Counted from the stretch's first letter, positions 45,016 through 54,216 are shown. The stretch: DNA of 64,000 nt from Streptomyces alboniger (GCF_008704395.1 NZ_CP023695.1:930001-994000), one strand, 5' to 3'. The notes: generated by a model not told the origin, from the letters alone. Made by a program: numbers and translations.

Positions 45016-47061
45016 ATGCGTCACCTTGCCTCCCGCACCCCCCATCGAAGAGCGGCCGGATCGCTCGCCGCCGCCGTGTTGTGCGCCGGTGTCCTCGCCG
45101 CCCCCGCCGTCGCACATGACGCGACCGAGCGGCCCGCCGCCGAACCCGCCGCGAAGCTCCCCGACGGTCTGGCGGCCACGCCGCCCATGGGCTTCAACAA
45201 CTGGAACTCCACGCACTGTAGAGCTGAGTTCGACGAGGCGATGGTCAAGGGGATCGCGGACATCTTCGTCGAGAAGGGCCTGAAGGAAGCCGGTTATCAG
45301 TACGTCAACATCGACGACTGCTGGGCGCTGCCGGAGCGTGACGCCCACGGCAAGCTGGTGCCCGACCCCAAGCGCTTCCCCCAGGGGATCAAGGCGGTCG
45401 CCGACTATGTCCACTCCAAGGGTCTCAAGTTCGGCATCTACACCAGTGCGGGCACGAAGACCTGCAACGCGGCCGGGTTCCCCGGCGCGCTCGGCCACGA
45501 GCGCAGCGATGCCCAGCAGTTCGCGGAGTGGGGCGTCGACTACCTCAAGTACGACAACTGCAACAACCAGGGCGTGGACGCCAAGAAGCGGTACATCGCG
45601 ATGCGCGACGCGCTGAAGGCCGCTTCCGAGACCACCGGCAGGCCCATCGTCTACAGCATCTGCGAGTGGGGCGAGAACAAGCCGTGGGAGTGGGCGGCGG
45701 ACGTCGGCCATCTGTGGCGCACCACCGGTGACATCAGCGACAACTGGAACTCGATGTTGTCGATCATGAAGCAGAATCTGCCGCTCGACGCGTACGCGGG
45801 GCCCGGGCACTGGAACGACCCCGACATGCTGGAGGTCGGCAACGGCGGCATGACGGACACCGAGTACCGCACCCACTTCTCGATGTGGTCGATCATGGCC
45901 GCGCCGCTGCTCATCGGCTCCGACCTGCGCAAGGCCTCCCCCGAGACCTTCGAGATCCTCGGCAACCGGGAGGTCATCGCCGTCGACCAGGATCCGCTCG
46001 GCAAGCAGGGCGAGGTCGTCTCGTCGCGGGACGGCCGGTGGGTCGTCGCCAAGGAGATGAAGGACGGCAGCCGGGCCGTCGCCCTCTTCAACGAGACCGG
46101 CACCGCGCGGTCCGTCTCCACGACCGCGAAGGCCGTCGGGCTCCCCGACGCCCCCGCGTACACGCTGCGCGACCTGTGGCGGCACAAGAGCTACCACACG
46201 GCGGGCAGGATCTCCGCGACCGTTCCCGCGCACGGCACGGTCCTGCTGCGCGTGTCGGCCGACGGCAAGTGGTCCACGCACCCGCCCGCCGTCGAACTCG
46301 GCGTGGACGGCGGCGACTTCTTCGAGGCCGGCAAGCGCACGCCGCTCACCACGTCGGTCACCAACCTCGGCCGCGTACCGGCCCGCCAGGTGACCGCCGA
46401 GGTCGAGGCGCCCGGCGGCTGGCGGACCGAGGCGACCTCGCCCACCACCGCCCGGTCGCTGGCGCCCGGCAAGACCTTGCGCACCTCGTGGCAGCTCACC
46501 GCGCCACCGGACGCCACCCCAGGCTCGTACGACGTGAAGGTCGCGGCGGCGTACCGCTCCCCCACGGGAACGCGCGCCGAGAACGTCCTGCCCCTGACCG
46601 CGCGGGTGGTCCTCGCGCCGCCCTCGGGCGCCTCGGCGCTCGGCGATCTGCCGTGGCTCTCGATGAGCAACGGCTGGGGGCCCGTGGAGCGGAACACCAG
46701 CAACGGCGAGGGCGCGGCCGGCGACGGCAGGCCCATCACCATCGGTGGAAAGGTGTACGACAAGGGGCTCGGCGTGCACGCCGCGAGCGACCTCGCCTTC
46801 TACACCGGCAGGGCCTGCGAGAAGGTCACCGCGGATGTCGGGGTCGACGACGAGACACGCACCGACGGCACGGTCGCCTTCGAGATCTGGGCCGACGACA
46901 AGAAGGTGGCGTCGACGGGCACCCTCACCAACGCGATGCCGGCCCAGCCGCTCACCGCGGACGTGACCGGCGCCCAGGTCGTACGCCTGGTCGTCACGGA
47001 CGGCGGCGACGGAATCTACGCCGATCACGGCGACTGGGCCGGGGCGACGCTCAACTGCTGA
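45016..47061 (+). CDS. secreted alpha-galactosidase (GH27) with NEW3 and NPCBM-type domains
   Basis: A 681-aa exoenzyme. A signal peptide (basic RHLASRTPHRR, hydrophobic AAAVLCAGVLAA, AHA-like cleavage) precedes the GH27 barrel, which starts PPMGFNNWNSTHC. The nucleophile Asp (about residue 178) is in YLKYDNCNN, and the acid/base Asp (about residue 266) is in GHWNDPDML. The beta-sandwich C-domain ends near residue 415, then a NEW3 domain (about 430-525) and an NPCBM/CBM51-type domain (about 550-681: VYDKGLGVHAASDLAFYTG). It releases alpha-linked galactose outside the cell. The 280 bp before it contain a terminator and possible promoter elements (TTGCGG 16 bp GATAGT). The ROK and LacI genes downstream may serve the same sugar. 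Confidence 0.93.
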   Translation: MRHLASRTPHRRAAGSLAAAVLCAGVLAAPAVAHDATERPAAEPAAKLPDGLAATPPMGFNNWNSTHCRAEFDEAMVKGIADIFVEKGLKEAGYQYVNIDDCWALPERDAHGKLVPDPKRFPQGIKAVADYVHSKGLKFGIYTSAGTKTCNAAGFPGALGHERSDAQQFAEWGVDYLKYDNCNNQGVDAKKRYIAMRDALKAASETTGRPIVYSICEWGENKPWEWAADVGHLWRTTGDISDNWNSMLSIMKQNLPLDAYAGPGHWNDPDMLEVGNGGMTDTEYRTHFSMWSIMAAPLLIGSDLRKASPETFEILGNREVIAVDQDPLGKQGEVVSSRDGRWVVAKEMKDGSRAVALFNETGTARSVSTTAKAVGLPDAPAYTLRDLWRHKSYHTAGRISATVPAHGTVLLRVSADGKWSTHPPAVELGVDGGDFFEAGKRTPLTTSVTNLGRVPARQVTAEVEAPGGWRTEATSPTTARSLAPGKTLRTSWQLTAPPDATPGSYDVKVAAAYRSPTGTRAENVLPLTARVVLAPPSGASALGDLPWLSMSNGWGPVERNTSNGEGAAGDGRPITIGGKVYDKGLGVHAASDLAFYTGRACEKVTADVGVDDETRTDGTVAFEIWADDKKVASTGTLTNAMPAQPLTADVTGAQVVRLVVTDGGDGIYADHGDWAGATLNC

Positions 47062-47487
47062 CAACTGCGGGGCGGTCGGCTCGCGCGAGGGGCTTGGGTT
47101 CGCCGCGAGCCGCTCGGGGCTAGCGGGCACGCGTACGGGTACGGGTACGCACGGGTACGAGGGCGGGCCTCCGAAGCGGGCACGCGCCGCGGCCCCGCCC
47201 CGCACGCTGATCAGCCCACCCCGCGCGGCCGGTGCGCGGGTCAGCTGCGGGGTCGCGCCGCGACCGCGGGTACGTGTGATCGGCTCACGTAAGCCGCTCG
47301 GGGCCATCGGCAGGGGCGCGCTCGTCAAGCGCGGCTGGGCGCGACCCTCGTAAGCGGAACACGCAACACGGCTGGGCTCACGTGCCTGTTCCGGTCGGCT
47401 CCTCGTGCACTGGGTAGGCACTCCATCCGCGCACGCGTACGCCGCTCAGCTCCGCGCATCCGGCGTCGGCGCCCGCACCGGGCGGCC
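47062..47487. other. 426-bp intergenic region with short repeats
   Basis: No gene is supported between the convergent GH27 and ROK genes. It contains a short run of ACGGGTACG-type repeats (47133-47159), a GCGGGCACGCG pair (47124 and 47176), and CCGCTCGGGGC twice (47110, 47293). No strong terminator hairpin is evident. Probably spacer between convergent transcripts. Confidence 0.5.
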
Positions 47488-48456
47488 TCAGCCGCCCACC
47501 GCGGAACGCGAGGCGACCTCCGCGCTCGGCGTGCCGCTGAGCGCGGCCGCCGCCGCTCCCACCAGGCCCGCGTCCGTGCCCGTCACGGCGGGGGCCACGG
47601 TCAGCCGGCGTACGAAGGACAGCGTGGCGTACTCGCGCAGGGCCCGGCGCAGCGGTGTGAAGAGGATGTCGCCCGCCTTCGCCACTCCCCCGCCGATCAC
47701 CGCGATGTCGATCTCGACGAGCGTGGCCGTGGCGGCGATCCCGGCGGCCAGCGCCTGGGCGGCGCGTTCGAAGGAGGCGAGCGCGACGGGGTCCCCCGCG
47801 CGGGCGGCGCTCGCCACGGCGGCCGCGGACGTGTCGCCGTCGGGGCCCGGACGCCAGCCGCCCTCCACGGCGCGGCGGGCGATGTTCGGGCCGCTGGCTA
47901 TGCGCTCGACACAGCCGCGCGCCCCGCACGGGCAGGGGTCGCCGTCCAGGTCCACGCTGATGTGGCCGATGTGGCCCGCGTTCCCCGTGGGACCCGGGTG
48001 GAGCTTGCCGCCGAGGACGAGGCCGCCGCCGACGCCGGTGGAGACCACCATGCACAGCGCGTTGTCGTGGCCGCGGGCCGCGCCCTGCCAGTGCTCGGCC
48101 GCGGTCATCGCCACGCCGTCGCCGACCAGGTGGACCGGCAGCCCGTCCGTCGCCGCGCGGACCCGGTCCACCAGCGGATAGCCCCGCCAGCCGGGGACGT
48201 TGACGGGGCTGACCGTGCCCGCCGACGCGTCCACCGGGCCCGCGCTGCCGATGCCGACGGCGGTGACCTCACGCCAGAGATCGCCCGCGGTCAGCTCTGC
48301 GAGGACCTGCTCGACCGCCCGCATCACCGTGTCGCCGTCCTCACGCGCGGGCGTGGGCCGCTGGGCGCGCAGCAGGATGCGGCCCCGCCCGTCCACCAGG
48401 GCGCCGGCGATCTTGGTGCCGCCGATGTCGAGTGCGGCGACGAGGTCCATGTGCAT
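47488..48456 (-). CDS. ROK-family sugar kinase
   Basis: A 322-aa kinase without an N-terminal HTH, so an enzyme and not a regulator. It has the ATP-phosphate motif ALDIGGTKIAGALVDGRG, the zinc-binding CPCGARGCVERIASG with HIGHISVD before it, and the C-terminal IAVIGGGVAKAG. It phosphorylates glucose or a related sugar. The start is ATG 48456, downstream of AGGAGA; a longer reading lacks an RBS. It is divergent from a LacI regulator with a perfect 12-bp operator-like palindrome in between. Confidence 0.88.
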   Translation of the reverse strand: MHMDLVAALDIGGTKIAGALVDGRGRILLRAQRPTPAREDGDTVMRAVEQVLAELTAGDLWREVTAVGIGSAGPVDASAGTVSPVNVPGWRGYPLVDRVRAATDGLPVHLVGDGVAMTAAEHWQGAARGHDNALCMVVSTGVGGGLVLGGKLHPGPTGNAGHIGHISVDLDGDPCPCGARGCVERIASGPNIARRAVEGGWRPGPDGDTSAAAVASAARAGDPVALASFERAAQALAAGIAATATLVEIDIAVIGGGVAKAGDILFTPLRRALREYATLSFVRRLTVAPAVTGTDAGLVGAAAAALSGTPSAEVASRSAVGG

Positions 48457-48520
48457 CTGTGTCGGGTCTCCTGGTGTAAGGGCAGGCCGGAGAGTGCGAA
48501 GGTCAGTCTCCCTTGCATCT

Positions 48521-48532
48521 GACAACGTTGTC
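48521..48532. promoter_or_regulatory. LacI-type operator between ROK kinase and LacI genes
   Basis: GACAACGTTGTC is a perfect 12-bp palindrome with the central CG typical of LacI/GalR-family operators. It lies 65 bp upstream of the ROK start and 137 bp upstream of the LacI start. It probably binds the adjacent regulator and controls both genes. Confidence 0.65.
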
Positions 48533-48668
48533 CAGGCCCTATGCTCGACGCCACGGGCCCAGGGACCCCCTCATGCCCCAAGCGAGTCCCCAAGAGAGCA
48601 AGGGTCCGAGAAGGCTCGTAGGCAAGACCCCGTGACCGTTCGTCGACGACAGGACAGGACAGCGCACC

Positions 48669-49709
48669 GTGGCCGAGACCGCCGCCCGACGACCCGACAA
48701 CCGCTACGGCAACCGTCCGACCATGAAGAACGTCGCCGCCCGCGCCGGAGTCGGCCTGAAGACGGTCTCGCGGGTCGTGAACGGCGAGCCCGGCGTCACC
48801 CCCGACACCGAACGCCGCGTCCAGGAGGCCATCGAGGCCCTGGGATTTCGCCGCAACGACAGCGCGCGCGTCCTGCGCAAGGGCCGCACCGCCAGCATCG
48901 GCCTCGTCCTGGAGGATCTCGCGGACCCGTTCTACGGTCCGCTGAGCCGCGCCGTCGAGGAGGTCGCGCGTGCGCACGGCGCGCTGCTCATCAACGGGTC
49001 GAGCGCCGAGGACCCGGACCGCGAGCAGGAGTTGGTGCTCGCGCTGTGTGCGCGCCGGGTCGACGGACTCGTCATCATCCCGGCCGGTGACGACCACCGC
49101 TATCTGGAGCCGGAGATCGCCGCCGGGGTGGCGACCGTCTTCGTCGACCGGCCCGCCGGGAAGATCGACGCCGACGTGGTGCTCTCCGACAGCTTCGGCG
49201 GGGCGCGGGACGGCGTGGCGCACCTGATCGCGCACGGCCACCGCCGCATCGGCTTCATCGGCGACCAGCCGCGCATCCACACCGCCATAGAGCGGCTGCG
49301 CGGCTACCGTGCCGCGATGGAGGACGCGGACATCCCCGTCGACGAGACGTGGGTGTCGCTGGGCGTCACCGACCCGGAGCGGGTGCGCGCGGCGGCGGAG
49401 GCGATGCTCCGCGGTCCCGAGCCGGTCACGGCGGTCTTCGCGGGCAACAACCGCGTGACCGTGACGGTCGTACGGGTCCTTGCCGCTCTCGACCGCCCCG
49501 TGGCGCTGGTGGGGTTCGACGACATCGAGCTGGCCGATCTGCTGAACCCCGGTGTGAGTGTCGTGGCGCAGGACGCGGCTCAGCTGGGCAGGACGGCGGC
49601 TGAGCGGCTCTTCCGGCAGCTCGACGGCGCGTCCGTTGCTCCGGAGCGGGTCGAGCTGCCGACGCGCCTCATCACACGCGGGTCGGGCGAACTGCCGCCC
49701 GCCGACTGA
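48669..49709 (+). CDS. LacI/GalR-family transcriptional regulator
   Basis: A 346-aa repressor. The HTH is PTMKNVAARAGVGLKTVSRV followed by the hinge NGEPGVTPDTERRV...GFRRN. The periplasmic-binding-type domain begins with RTASIGLVLEDLADPFYGPL and includes VAGNNRVTV-like and VGFDDIELADLLNPGVSVV segments; the first of these reads AVFAGNNRVTV. It starts at GTG 48669. It is divergent from the ROK kinase and likely senses a sugar or sugar phosphate, perhaps galactose from the GH27 enzyme. Confidence 0.9.
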   Translation: MAETAARRPDNRYGNRPTMKNVAARAGVGLKTVSRVVNGEPGVTPDTERRVQEAIEALGFRRNDSARVLRKGRTASIGLVLEDLADPFYGPLSRAVEEVARAHGALLINGSSAEDPDREQELVLALCARRVDGLVIIPAGDDHRYLEPEIAAGVATVFVDRPAGKIDADVVLSDSFGGARDGVAHLIAHGHRRIGFIGDQPRIHTAIERLRGYRAAMEDADIPVDETWVSLGVTDPERVRAAAEAMLRGPEPVTAVFAGNNRVTVTVVRVLAALDRPVALVGFDDIELADLLNPGVSVVAQDAAQLGRTAAERLFRQLDGASVAPERVELPTRLITRGSGELPPAD

Positions 49710-49733
49710 GCGGACGCCGCGGAAGGTGAGCCC

Positions 49734-50087
49734 TCAGTTCAGCGGGCGGCTGCCGCCGGCGTCGGACAGCGCGGTGAGCGGGGTCAGCGGCGCCTGACGT
49801 CCGTCGGTCACGCCGTTGTTGGTGAGGTCCTTGGTGCCGGGGTCCTGTGCCACCGGTCCGACGAGGCCTCCGAGCAGACCGGTGACGAGGTTGAGGAGAG
49901 AGCCGAGGACACCGCCGAGCGGTTCCTGGCCGGGAGGTGTGGGGGCGGCCGTGGCCTGGCCGGGTGCCACCGCAGCGGCGGCGGGGGGACGGTCGGGGAG
50001 GGAGGTGGCGGCTGCTGCCGGGACGGTGGCGGCCAGGAAGCCGGCGGCGGTCAGGCCGAGGGCGGTCACGACGGTGGGCACACGCAT
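49734..50087 (-). CDS. hypothetical secreted protein
   Basis: A 117-aa protein with a signal peptide (MRVPTVVTALGLTAAGFLAA, cleavage after AAAA). The mature part is Pro/Ala-rich with a hydrophobic GGVLGSLLNLVTGLLGGLVG segment and DLTNNGVTDGRQAPLT. No cysteines or catalytic motifs. Function unknown; a surface or wall-associated protein is likely. Confidence 0.7.
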   Translation of the reverse strand: MRVPTVVTALGLTAAGFLAATVPAAAATSLPDRPPAAAAVAPGQATAAPTPPGQEPLGGVLGSLLNLVTGLLGGLVGPVAQDPGTKDLTNNGVTDGRQAPLTPLTALSDAGGSRPLN

Positions 50088-50225
50088 GGTTGCTCCTGAG
50101 GTTCCTCGCTTCGGGGAAACAGCGGTTATTGACCGAGCTTCGTGTGCGGTCGGAGCGCGCGCACCAGGGGTGCCTCCGAATGCGCGACGGCCCGCGAGGC
50201 CGTGTCCCCCCGAGCGCCTGTCCGA

Positions 50226-50747
50226 TCAGGGCCAGAAGACCACCGCGAGAGCGACCAGCGTGCCGACGGCGATGAGTCCGCCGAGGGCGCCCGCGACGAG
50301 TGCGGCCTTCTCGGTGGCCGGCCTGGTCTCGCGCCAGCCCAGCTCCTGCGCCACGCCCCGGATCAGGCGGTGTCCCTCGGCCGAGGAGAAGGAGTGCCGC
50401 TCGGTGCCGTCCAGTGAGCGGCTCCATGTGCGGTACCGCGCCCGGCCGCTCTCCACGGTCTTCTGCGTGGTTCCGAACGGCCCCCGCTCGTGGGTGCGGA
50501 CCACGTCCGTCAGCGTGAAGGTCCCCTCGGCCGGACGCAGTCGGACGCGGTAGGTGTGCACCTGGGTGACCCGGCCGCTCGGCTGCGGGACGTCGACGAC
50601 CAGGTCGAATCCCGGCTCCGTCCACCGATAGCGGTACGGCGTGCCGGTGGTCGCGGCCTCGGCGCGGGCGCGCAGCGCCTCGGCGCCGCGCGGGCCGGCG
50701 GCGTCGTTCCGGCCCGAGCGGTCGTCCGGGCCCGAGGCGTCGTTCAT
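50226..50747 (-). CDS. hypothetical protein with C-terminal membrane anchor
   Basis: A 173-aa protein. A hydrophilic N-terminus (about 25 residues) is followed by a beta-rich domain (TPYRYRWTEPGFDLVVDVPQ, VRLRPAEGTFTLTDVVRTHE) and a C-terminal transmembrane helix (about residues 147-171). A tail-anchored topology is likely. It ends the strand group with the Ser/Thr kinase gene 25 bp upstream, so it may be co-transcribed and connected to signalling. Family not recognised. Confidence 0.72.
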   Translation of the reverse strand: MNDASGPDDRSGRNDAAGPRGAEALRARAEAATTGTPYRYRWTEPGFDLVVDVPQPSGRVTQVHTYRVRLRPAEGTFTLTDVVRTHERGPFGTTQKTVESGRARYRTWSRSLDGTERHSFSSAEGHRLIRGVAQELGWRETRPATEKAALVAGALGGLIAVGTLVALAVVFWP

Positions 50748-50772
50748 GAGGGCGTCGTCCGATCTCGCCGCG

Positions 50773-52560
50773 TCAGCAGGTGGGCAGCCCGGGCAGCGGC
50801 TTGTCGTTGTCGCCGCCCTTGATGTAGACGTCGCTGACGAAGACGCCGGTGTTGCCGCTGTCGTCGTCCGTCTTCGCCCACCAGACGTTCGTCCACTCGC
50901 CGTGCGTCTCGCGGCGGCCCAGGTTCTGCTGGCAGTAGAAGTAGTTCGTCCCCGCGTTCAGGACGCCCACCTCGGTGCCCGAGGCGGTGTAGGACTTCGC
51001 GGTCGTCCACACCGAGCAGTTGTACTTGCCGCCGCCGACGGGGTGGCAGACGGGCTCCTCGGCGGAGCCGCCGCCGTCGCCCGGCCTGCTCGCGTCGCTC
51101 GGCTTGGCGGTGGGGTCGGGGCGCGAGACCGGCTCGTCGCGGTCCTCGGCCTTGTCCCCCGCCTTGCCCTTGTCGCGCTCCGCGCCGCCGGTGTCGTCCT
51201 TGTCGCCGCCCTTGGAGCGCTTCGCGTCCGGCTCGCGGGACTTCCCTTCGTCCTGCTTGTCCGGTCGGGGGCGCTTCGACTCGCCTCCCAGCGAGCCGCG
51301 GCTGCCGTCGTCCGCGGTCGAGCCGGACCCGGCCGGGGCCGCGTCCTGCCGCGACTGGCCGCCGCGGTCGTCCTTGCCGTTCAGGAAGACGACGGTCGCG
51401 CCGGTCGCCACGAGGACCACGGCCACGGCGACGGCGGCGGGCAACGCCCGGCCTCGGCGCGGGCGTTGCGTGGAGCGCGTCTCCCCGATGGTGACGGGCG
51501 GCCCCTGCGGCGACAGGTGCGCGGGCGACGGCGCCTGCGGCGAGGGATGCGTCACCGAAGGCACTGAAGGCACCGGCATCCGGGGTGCCGGCTGGGCCAC
51601 CGAAGGCGGCGGTCCGAAGCCCGGTGGCGGCGTGCTCGGGATACTGCGCTCGGTGCCGCCGCGCGGCCCGAAGCCGGCACCGGACCCGGTTCCTGCTCCC
51701 GCTCCCGCTCCGGCGACCGCGTCGAGCAGCTGCCGCGCCGACTCCGCGTCGGGGCGCGCCTGCGGGTCCTTGTCCATGAGCCGGTGCAGTACGGGTGTCA
51801 GCGCGCCCGAGCGGCGCGGCTCGGGCATCGGGTCGGTGACGATCGCGGTGAGCGTGGACCACGTCGACGTACGGCGGAAGGGCGAGGAGCCCTCGACCGC
51901 GGCGTACAGCGTGGCGCCGAGGGCCCAGACGTCGGAGGCGGGACCCGGGTCGTGGCCCTGGGCGCGCTCGGGCGCCAGGTAGTCGAGCGAGCCGACCAGT
52001 TCGCCGCTGCGGGTGAGGTGTGTGGCCGAGCCGTCGCCGGGGTCCTCCATGGTGGCGATGCCGAAGTCGGTGAGGACGACCCGGCCGCCGCTCTCCAGGA
52101 GGATGTTGCCGGGCTTCACGTCGCGGTGCAGGACGCCCACGCGGTGCGCGGCGGCGAGGGCCTCCATCACCTTGGCGCCGATGGCCGCTGCCTCGCGGGG
52201 GTCGAGGGCGCCGCTCTCGCGCAGCACGTCGTCGAGGGAGGGGCCGTCGACCAGCTCCATGACGATGAGGGGCCGTCCGTCGACCTCCGCCACGTCGTGC
52301 ACGGCGACGACTCCCGGGTGGCGTACGCGGGCGGCCGCGCGGGCCTCGCGCTGCATCCGCAGGCGCAGGTCGGCCAGCTCAGGTCCGCCCGCGTCCGTGA
52401 ACGTCCGCAGTTCCTTCACCGCGACCTCGCGGTGCAGCACCTCGTCGACCGCGCGCCATACGACGCCCATGCCGCCCCGGCCGAGCTGCGCCACCACGCG
52501 GTAGCGCCCCGCGAGGAGTCTGCCCGACTCGCCCGTCTGTTCCTGGTCCCCCGAAGACAC
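50773..52560 (-). CDS. transmembrane serine/threonine protein kinase
   Basis: A 595-aa PknB-type receptor kinase. The cytosolic kinase domain (about residues 18-275) has the glycine loop LGRGGMGVVWRAVD, the ATP lysine in VAVKEL, catalytic HRDVKPGNILL, DFGIATME and an activation-loop APERAQGHDPGP. A Pro/Ala linker leads to one transmembrane helix (about residues 379-400), then an extracellular low-complexity charged segment and a small Cys-containing domain (CHPVGGGKYNCSVW, YFYCQQNLG, ending GLPTC). No PASTA repeats are present. It is encoded next to a small tail-anchored protein. Ligand and targets unknown. Confidence 0.93.
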   Translation of the reverse strand: MSSGDQEQTGESGRLLAGRYRVVAQLGRGGMGVVWRAVDEVLHREVAVKELRTFTDAGGPELADLRLRMQREARAAARVRHPGVVAVHDVAEVDGRPLIVMELVDGPSLDDVLRESGALDPREAAAIGAKVMEALAAAHRVGVLHRDVKPGNILLESGGRVVLTDFGIATMEDPGDGSATHLTRSGELVGSLDYLAPERAQGHDPGPASDVWALGATLYAAVEGSSPFRRTSTWSTLTAIVTDPMPEPRRSGALTPVLHRLMDKDPQARPDAESARQLLDAVAGAGAGAGTGSGAGFGPRGGTERSIPSTPPPGFGPPPSVAQPAPRMPVPSVPSVTHPSPQAPSPAHLSPQGPPVTIGETRSTQRPRRGRALPAAVAVAVVLVATGATVVFLNGKDDRGGQSRQDAAPAGSGSTADDGSRGSLGGESKRPRPDKQDEGKSREPDAKRSKGGDKDDTGGAERDKGKAGDKAEDRDEPVSRPDPTAKPSDASRPGDGGGSAEEPVCHPVGGGKYNCSVWTTAKSYTASGTEVGVLNAGTNYFYCQQNLGRRETHGEWTNVWWAKTDDDSGNTGVFVSDVYIKGGDNDKPLPGLPTC

Positions 52561-52677
52561 CGCTACCCCGTTCCTGCGACACCGCGTTCCGTGGCGTACA
52601 GACTAAGGCTCGGCACCGCCCGGTTCCCCCGCGCCTCCGCTAGTCGCGCGCCCGCGGAGTTCGCCCCGCGCCGGGCG

Positions 52678-53970
52678 TTACTTGCCCGAGCCCGTGAGGT
52701 CGCCGCGGCGCGGGCCCGCGAAGCCCTGGAGGCGGGCCAGGGTCAGGCCGGTGAGCCGGGTGACCTCGCCGGCGTCGAGGGCGCCGCAGTCCAGCCCGCG
52801 CAGCAGATAGCCGGCGAGCGCCTTGGCGGTGGCGGGCTCGTCGGCCACGCCGCCGCCCTCGTGGTGACCGGCGTAGGCGGCCAGGCGCTTGGCGGCGGCC
52901 CCGAAGCCCTCGCGGTAGAAGGCGAACACGGCGGCGTAGCGCGTGGGGATGTGACCGGGGTGCATGTCCCAGCCCTGGTAGTAGGCGCGGGCCAGGGCGC
53001 GCCGGGTGAGGCCGTAGTGCAGCCGCCAGGCATCGTGAACCTGCTCGGTGGTGCCGACGGGCAGGACGTTGGTGGAGCCGTCGGAGACGCGGACCCCGGT
53101 GCCGGCGGCGGCGACCTGCATGACGGCCTTGGCGTGGTCGGCGGCGGGGTGGTCGCTGGCTTGGTAGGCGGCGCTCACGTGGAGGCAGGCGCTGTAGTCG
53201 AAGGTGCCGTAGTGCAGGCCGGTGGCGCGGCCCTCGGCGGCCTGGATCATGCGGGCGACGGCGGCGGTGCCGTCGGTGGCGAGGATGGACTGGCTGGTCT
53301 CGATCTGGATCTCGAAGCCGATGCGGCCCCGCTCGATACCGCGCGCCTTCTCGAACTCCTCCAGGAGGCGCACCATCGCGGTCACCTGCTCGGGGTAGGT
53401 CACCTTCGGCAGTGTCAGGACGAGTCCGTCGGGCAGGCCGCCCGCCTCCATGAGGCCGGACAGGAAGATGTCGAGGGTGCGGATGCCGCGGTCGCGTACC
53501 GCCTCTTCCATGCACTTCATGCGGATGCCCATGTACGGGGCGGCGGTGCCGTTCCCGTACGCCTCGGCGATCAGGCGCGCCGCGCGGGCGGCGTCCTGGT
53601 CCTCGTCGGCGCCCTTGTAGCCGTCCTCGAAGTCGACGCGCAGGTCCTCGACGGGCTCGCGCTCCAACTTGGTGCGTACGCGCGTGTAGACGGCCTCGGC
53701 GAGGTCGTCGCCCAGGCCGAGGACCGCGGCGAAGGAGGCGGCGTCCGGGGCGTGCTCGTCGAGCATCTCCAGGGCCTTGTCGCCCCAGGTGCGGATGGTG
53801 TCGGCGGCGAACCTCTCACCGGGCACGTACACGGTGTGGACGGGCTGGCGGGTGCCGGGGTCTCCGGGGTAGCGGCGCTCCAGCTCCGCGTCCACGGGGG
53901 CGAGGGAAGCGCTGATGCCCTCGCTGACCGCGCCGGCGAGGCTCGTTGCCACCTTCTCTTGCTGACCCAT
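52678..53970 (-). CDS. DUF6986 protein (HpcH/HpaI aldolase / citrate-lyase-beta fold)
   Basis: A 430-aa protein. A TIM-barrel aldolase-like core is suggested by DLRVDFEDGYKGADEDQDAA (metal/phosphate loop), IGFEIQIETSQSI (metal Glu) and GLHYGTFDYSACLHVSA. These mirror HpcH/HpaI and malate-synthase-like enzymes acting on acyl-CoA or ketoacids. I recall the family as DUF6986. ATG 53970 is used; AGGA stands only three bases away, with GGAGG further up. A perfect TTCC/GGAA-type palindrome lies 38 bp upstream. Alternative reading: a 450-aa form from an upstream start without coding bias. Confidence 0.78.
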   Translation of the reverse strand: MGQQEKVATSLAGAVSEGISASLAPVDAELERRYPGDPGTRQPVHTVYVPGERFAADTIRTWGDKALEMLDEHAPDAASFAAVLGLGDDLAEAVYTRVRTKLEREPVEDLRVDFEDGYKGADEDQDAARAARLIAEAYGNGTAAPYMGIRMKCMEEAVRDRGIRTLDIFLSGLMEAGGLPDGLVLTLPKVTYPEQVTAMVRLLEEFEKARGIERGRIGFEIQIETSQSILATDGTAAVARMIQAAEGRATGLHYGTFDYSACLHVSAAYQASDHPAADHAKAVMQVAAAGTGVRVSDGSTNVLPVGTTEQVHDAWRLHYGLTRRALARAYYQGWDMHPGHIPTRYAAVFAFYREGFGAAAKRLAAYAGHHEGGGVADEPATAKALAGYLLRGLDCGALDAGEVTRLTGLTLARLQGFAGPRRGDLTGSGK

Positions 53971-54007
53971 TCCTGCATCCTCCACACGCTCGGTGCCGCG
54001 CCCGGCA

Positions 54008-54024
54008 ATTCCGCTCCACGGAAT
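54008..54024. promoter_or_regulatory. IclR/AllR-type operator before the DUF6986 gene
   Basis: ATTCCGCTCCACGGAAT has perfect 6-bp arms (ATTCCG/CGGAAT) and a 5-bp spacer. The TTCCG...CGGAA form resembles sites of IclR-type regulators that control purine/allantoin and glyoxylate metabolism in streptomycetes. It lies 38-54 bp upstream of the DUF6986 start, in promoter position. No IclR gene is in the window. Confidence 0.5.
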
Positions 54025-54216
54025 CAACAATCCGTATAGCGAAGTTATCCGTGACCTTCGTGCTGGTCAACACCTTCCCGTGTCCTGCATCCGTAGCCGA
54101 CCGCGCGCCTTCACGCGTGTCCCGGGCCCGGTCGGCGGCCGATGCGGACAGTCTGTGGCCCATATCCTCCCCGCGCCCCCGGTGCCGACCGCGCGGACCG
54201 ACCCCAAGGAGCCTGA

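Noticed and set aside
47133..47159. ACGGGTACG microsatellite as a mobile-element end or origin
   Set aside because: Too short, no flanking inverted repeats, no transposase or DnaA-box cluster.
44191..47421. A 1076-codon minus-strand open frame opposite the GH27 gene
   Set aside because: It is the GC-rich mirror of the GH27, CsbD and STAS genes. It contains no domain motif and is low-complexity; the plus-strand genes have catalytic residues and RBSs.
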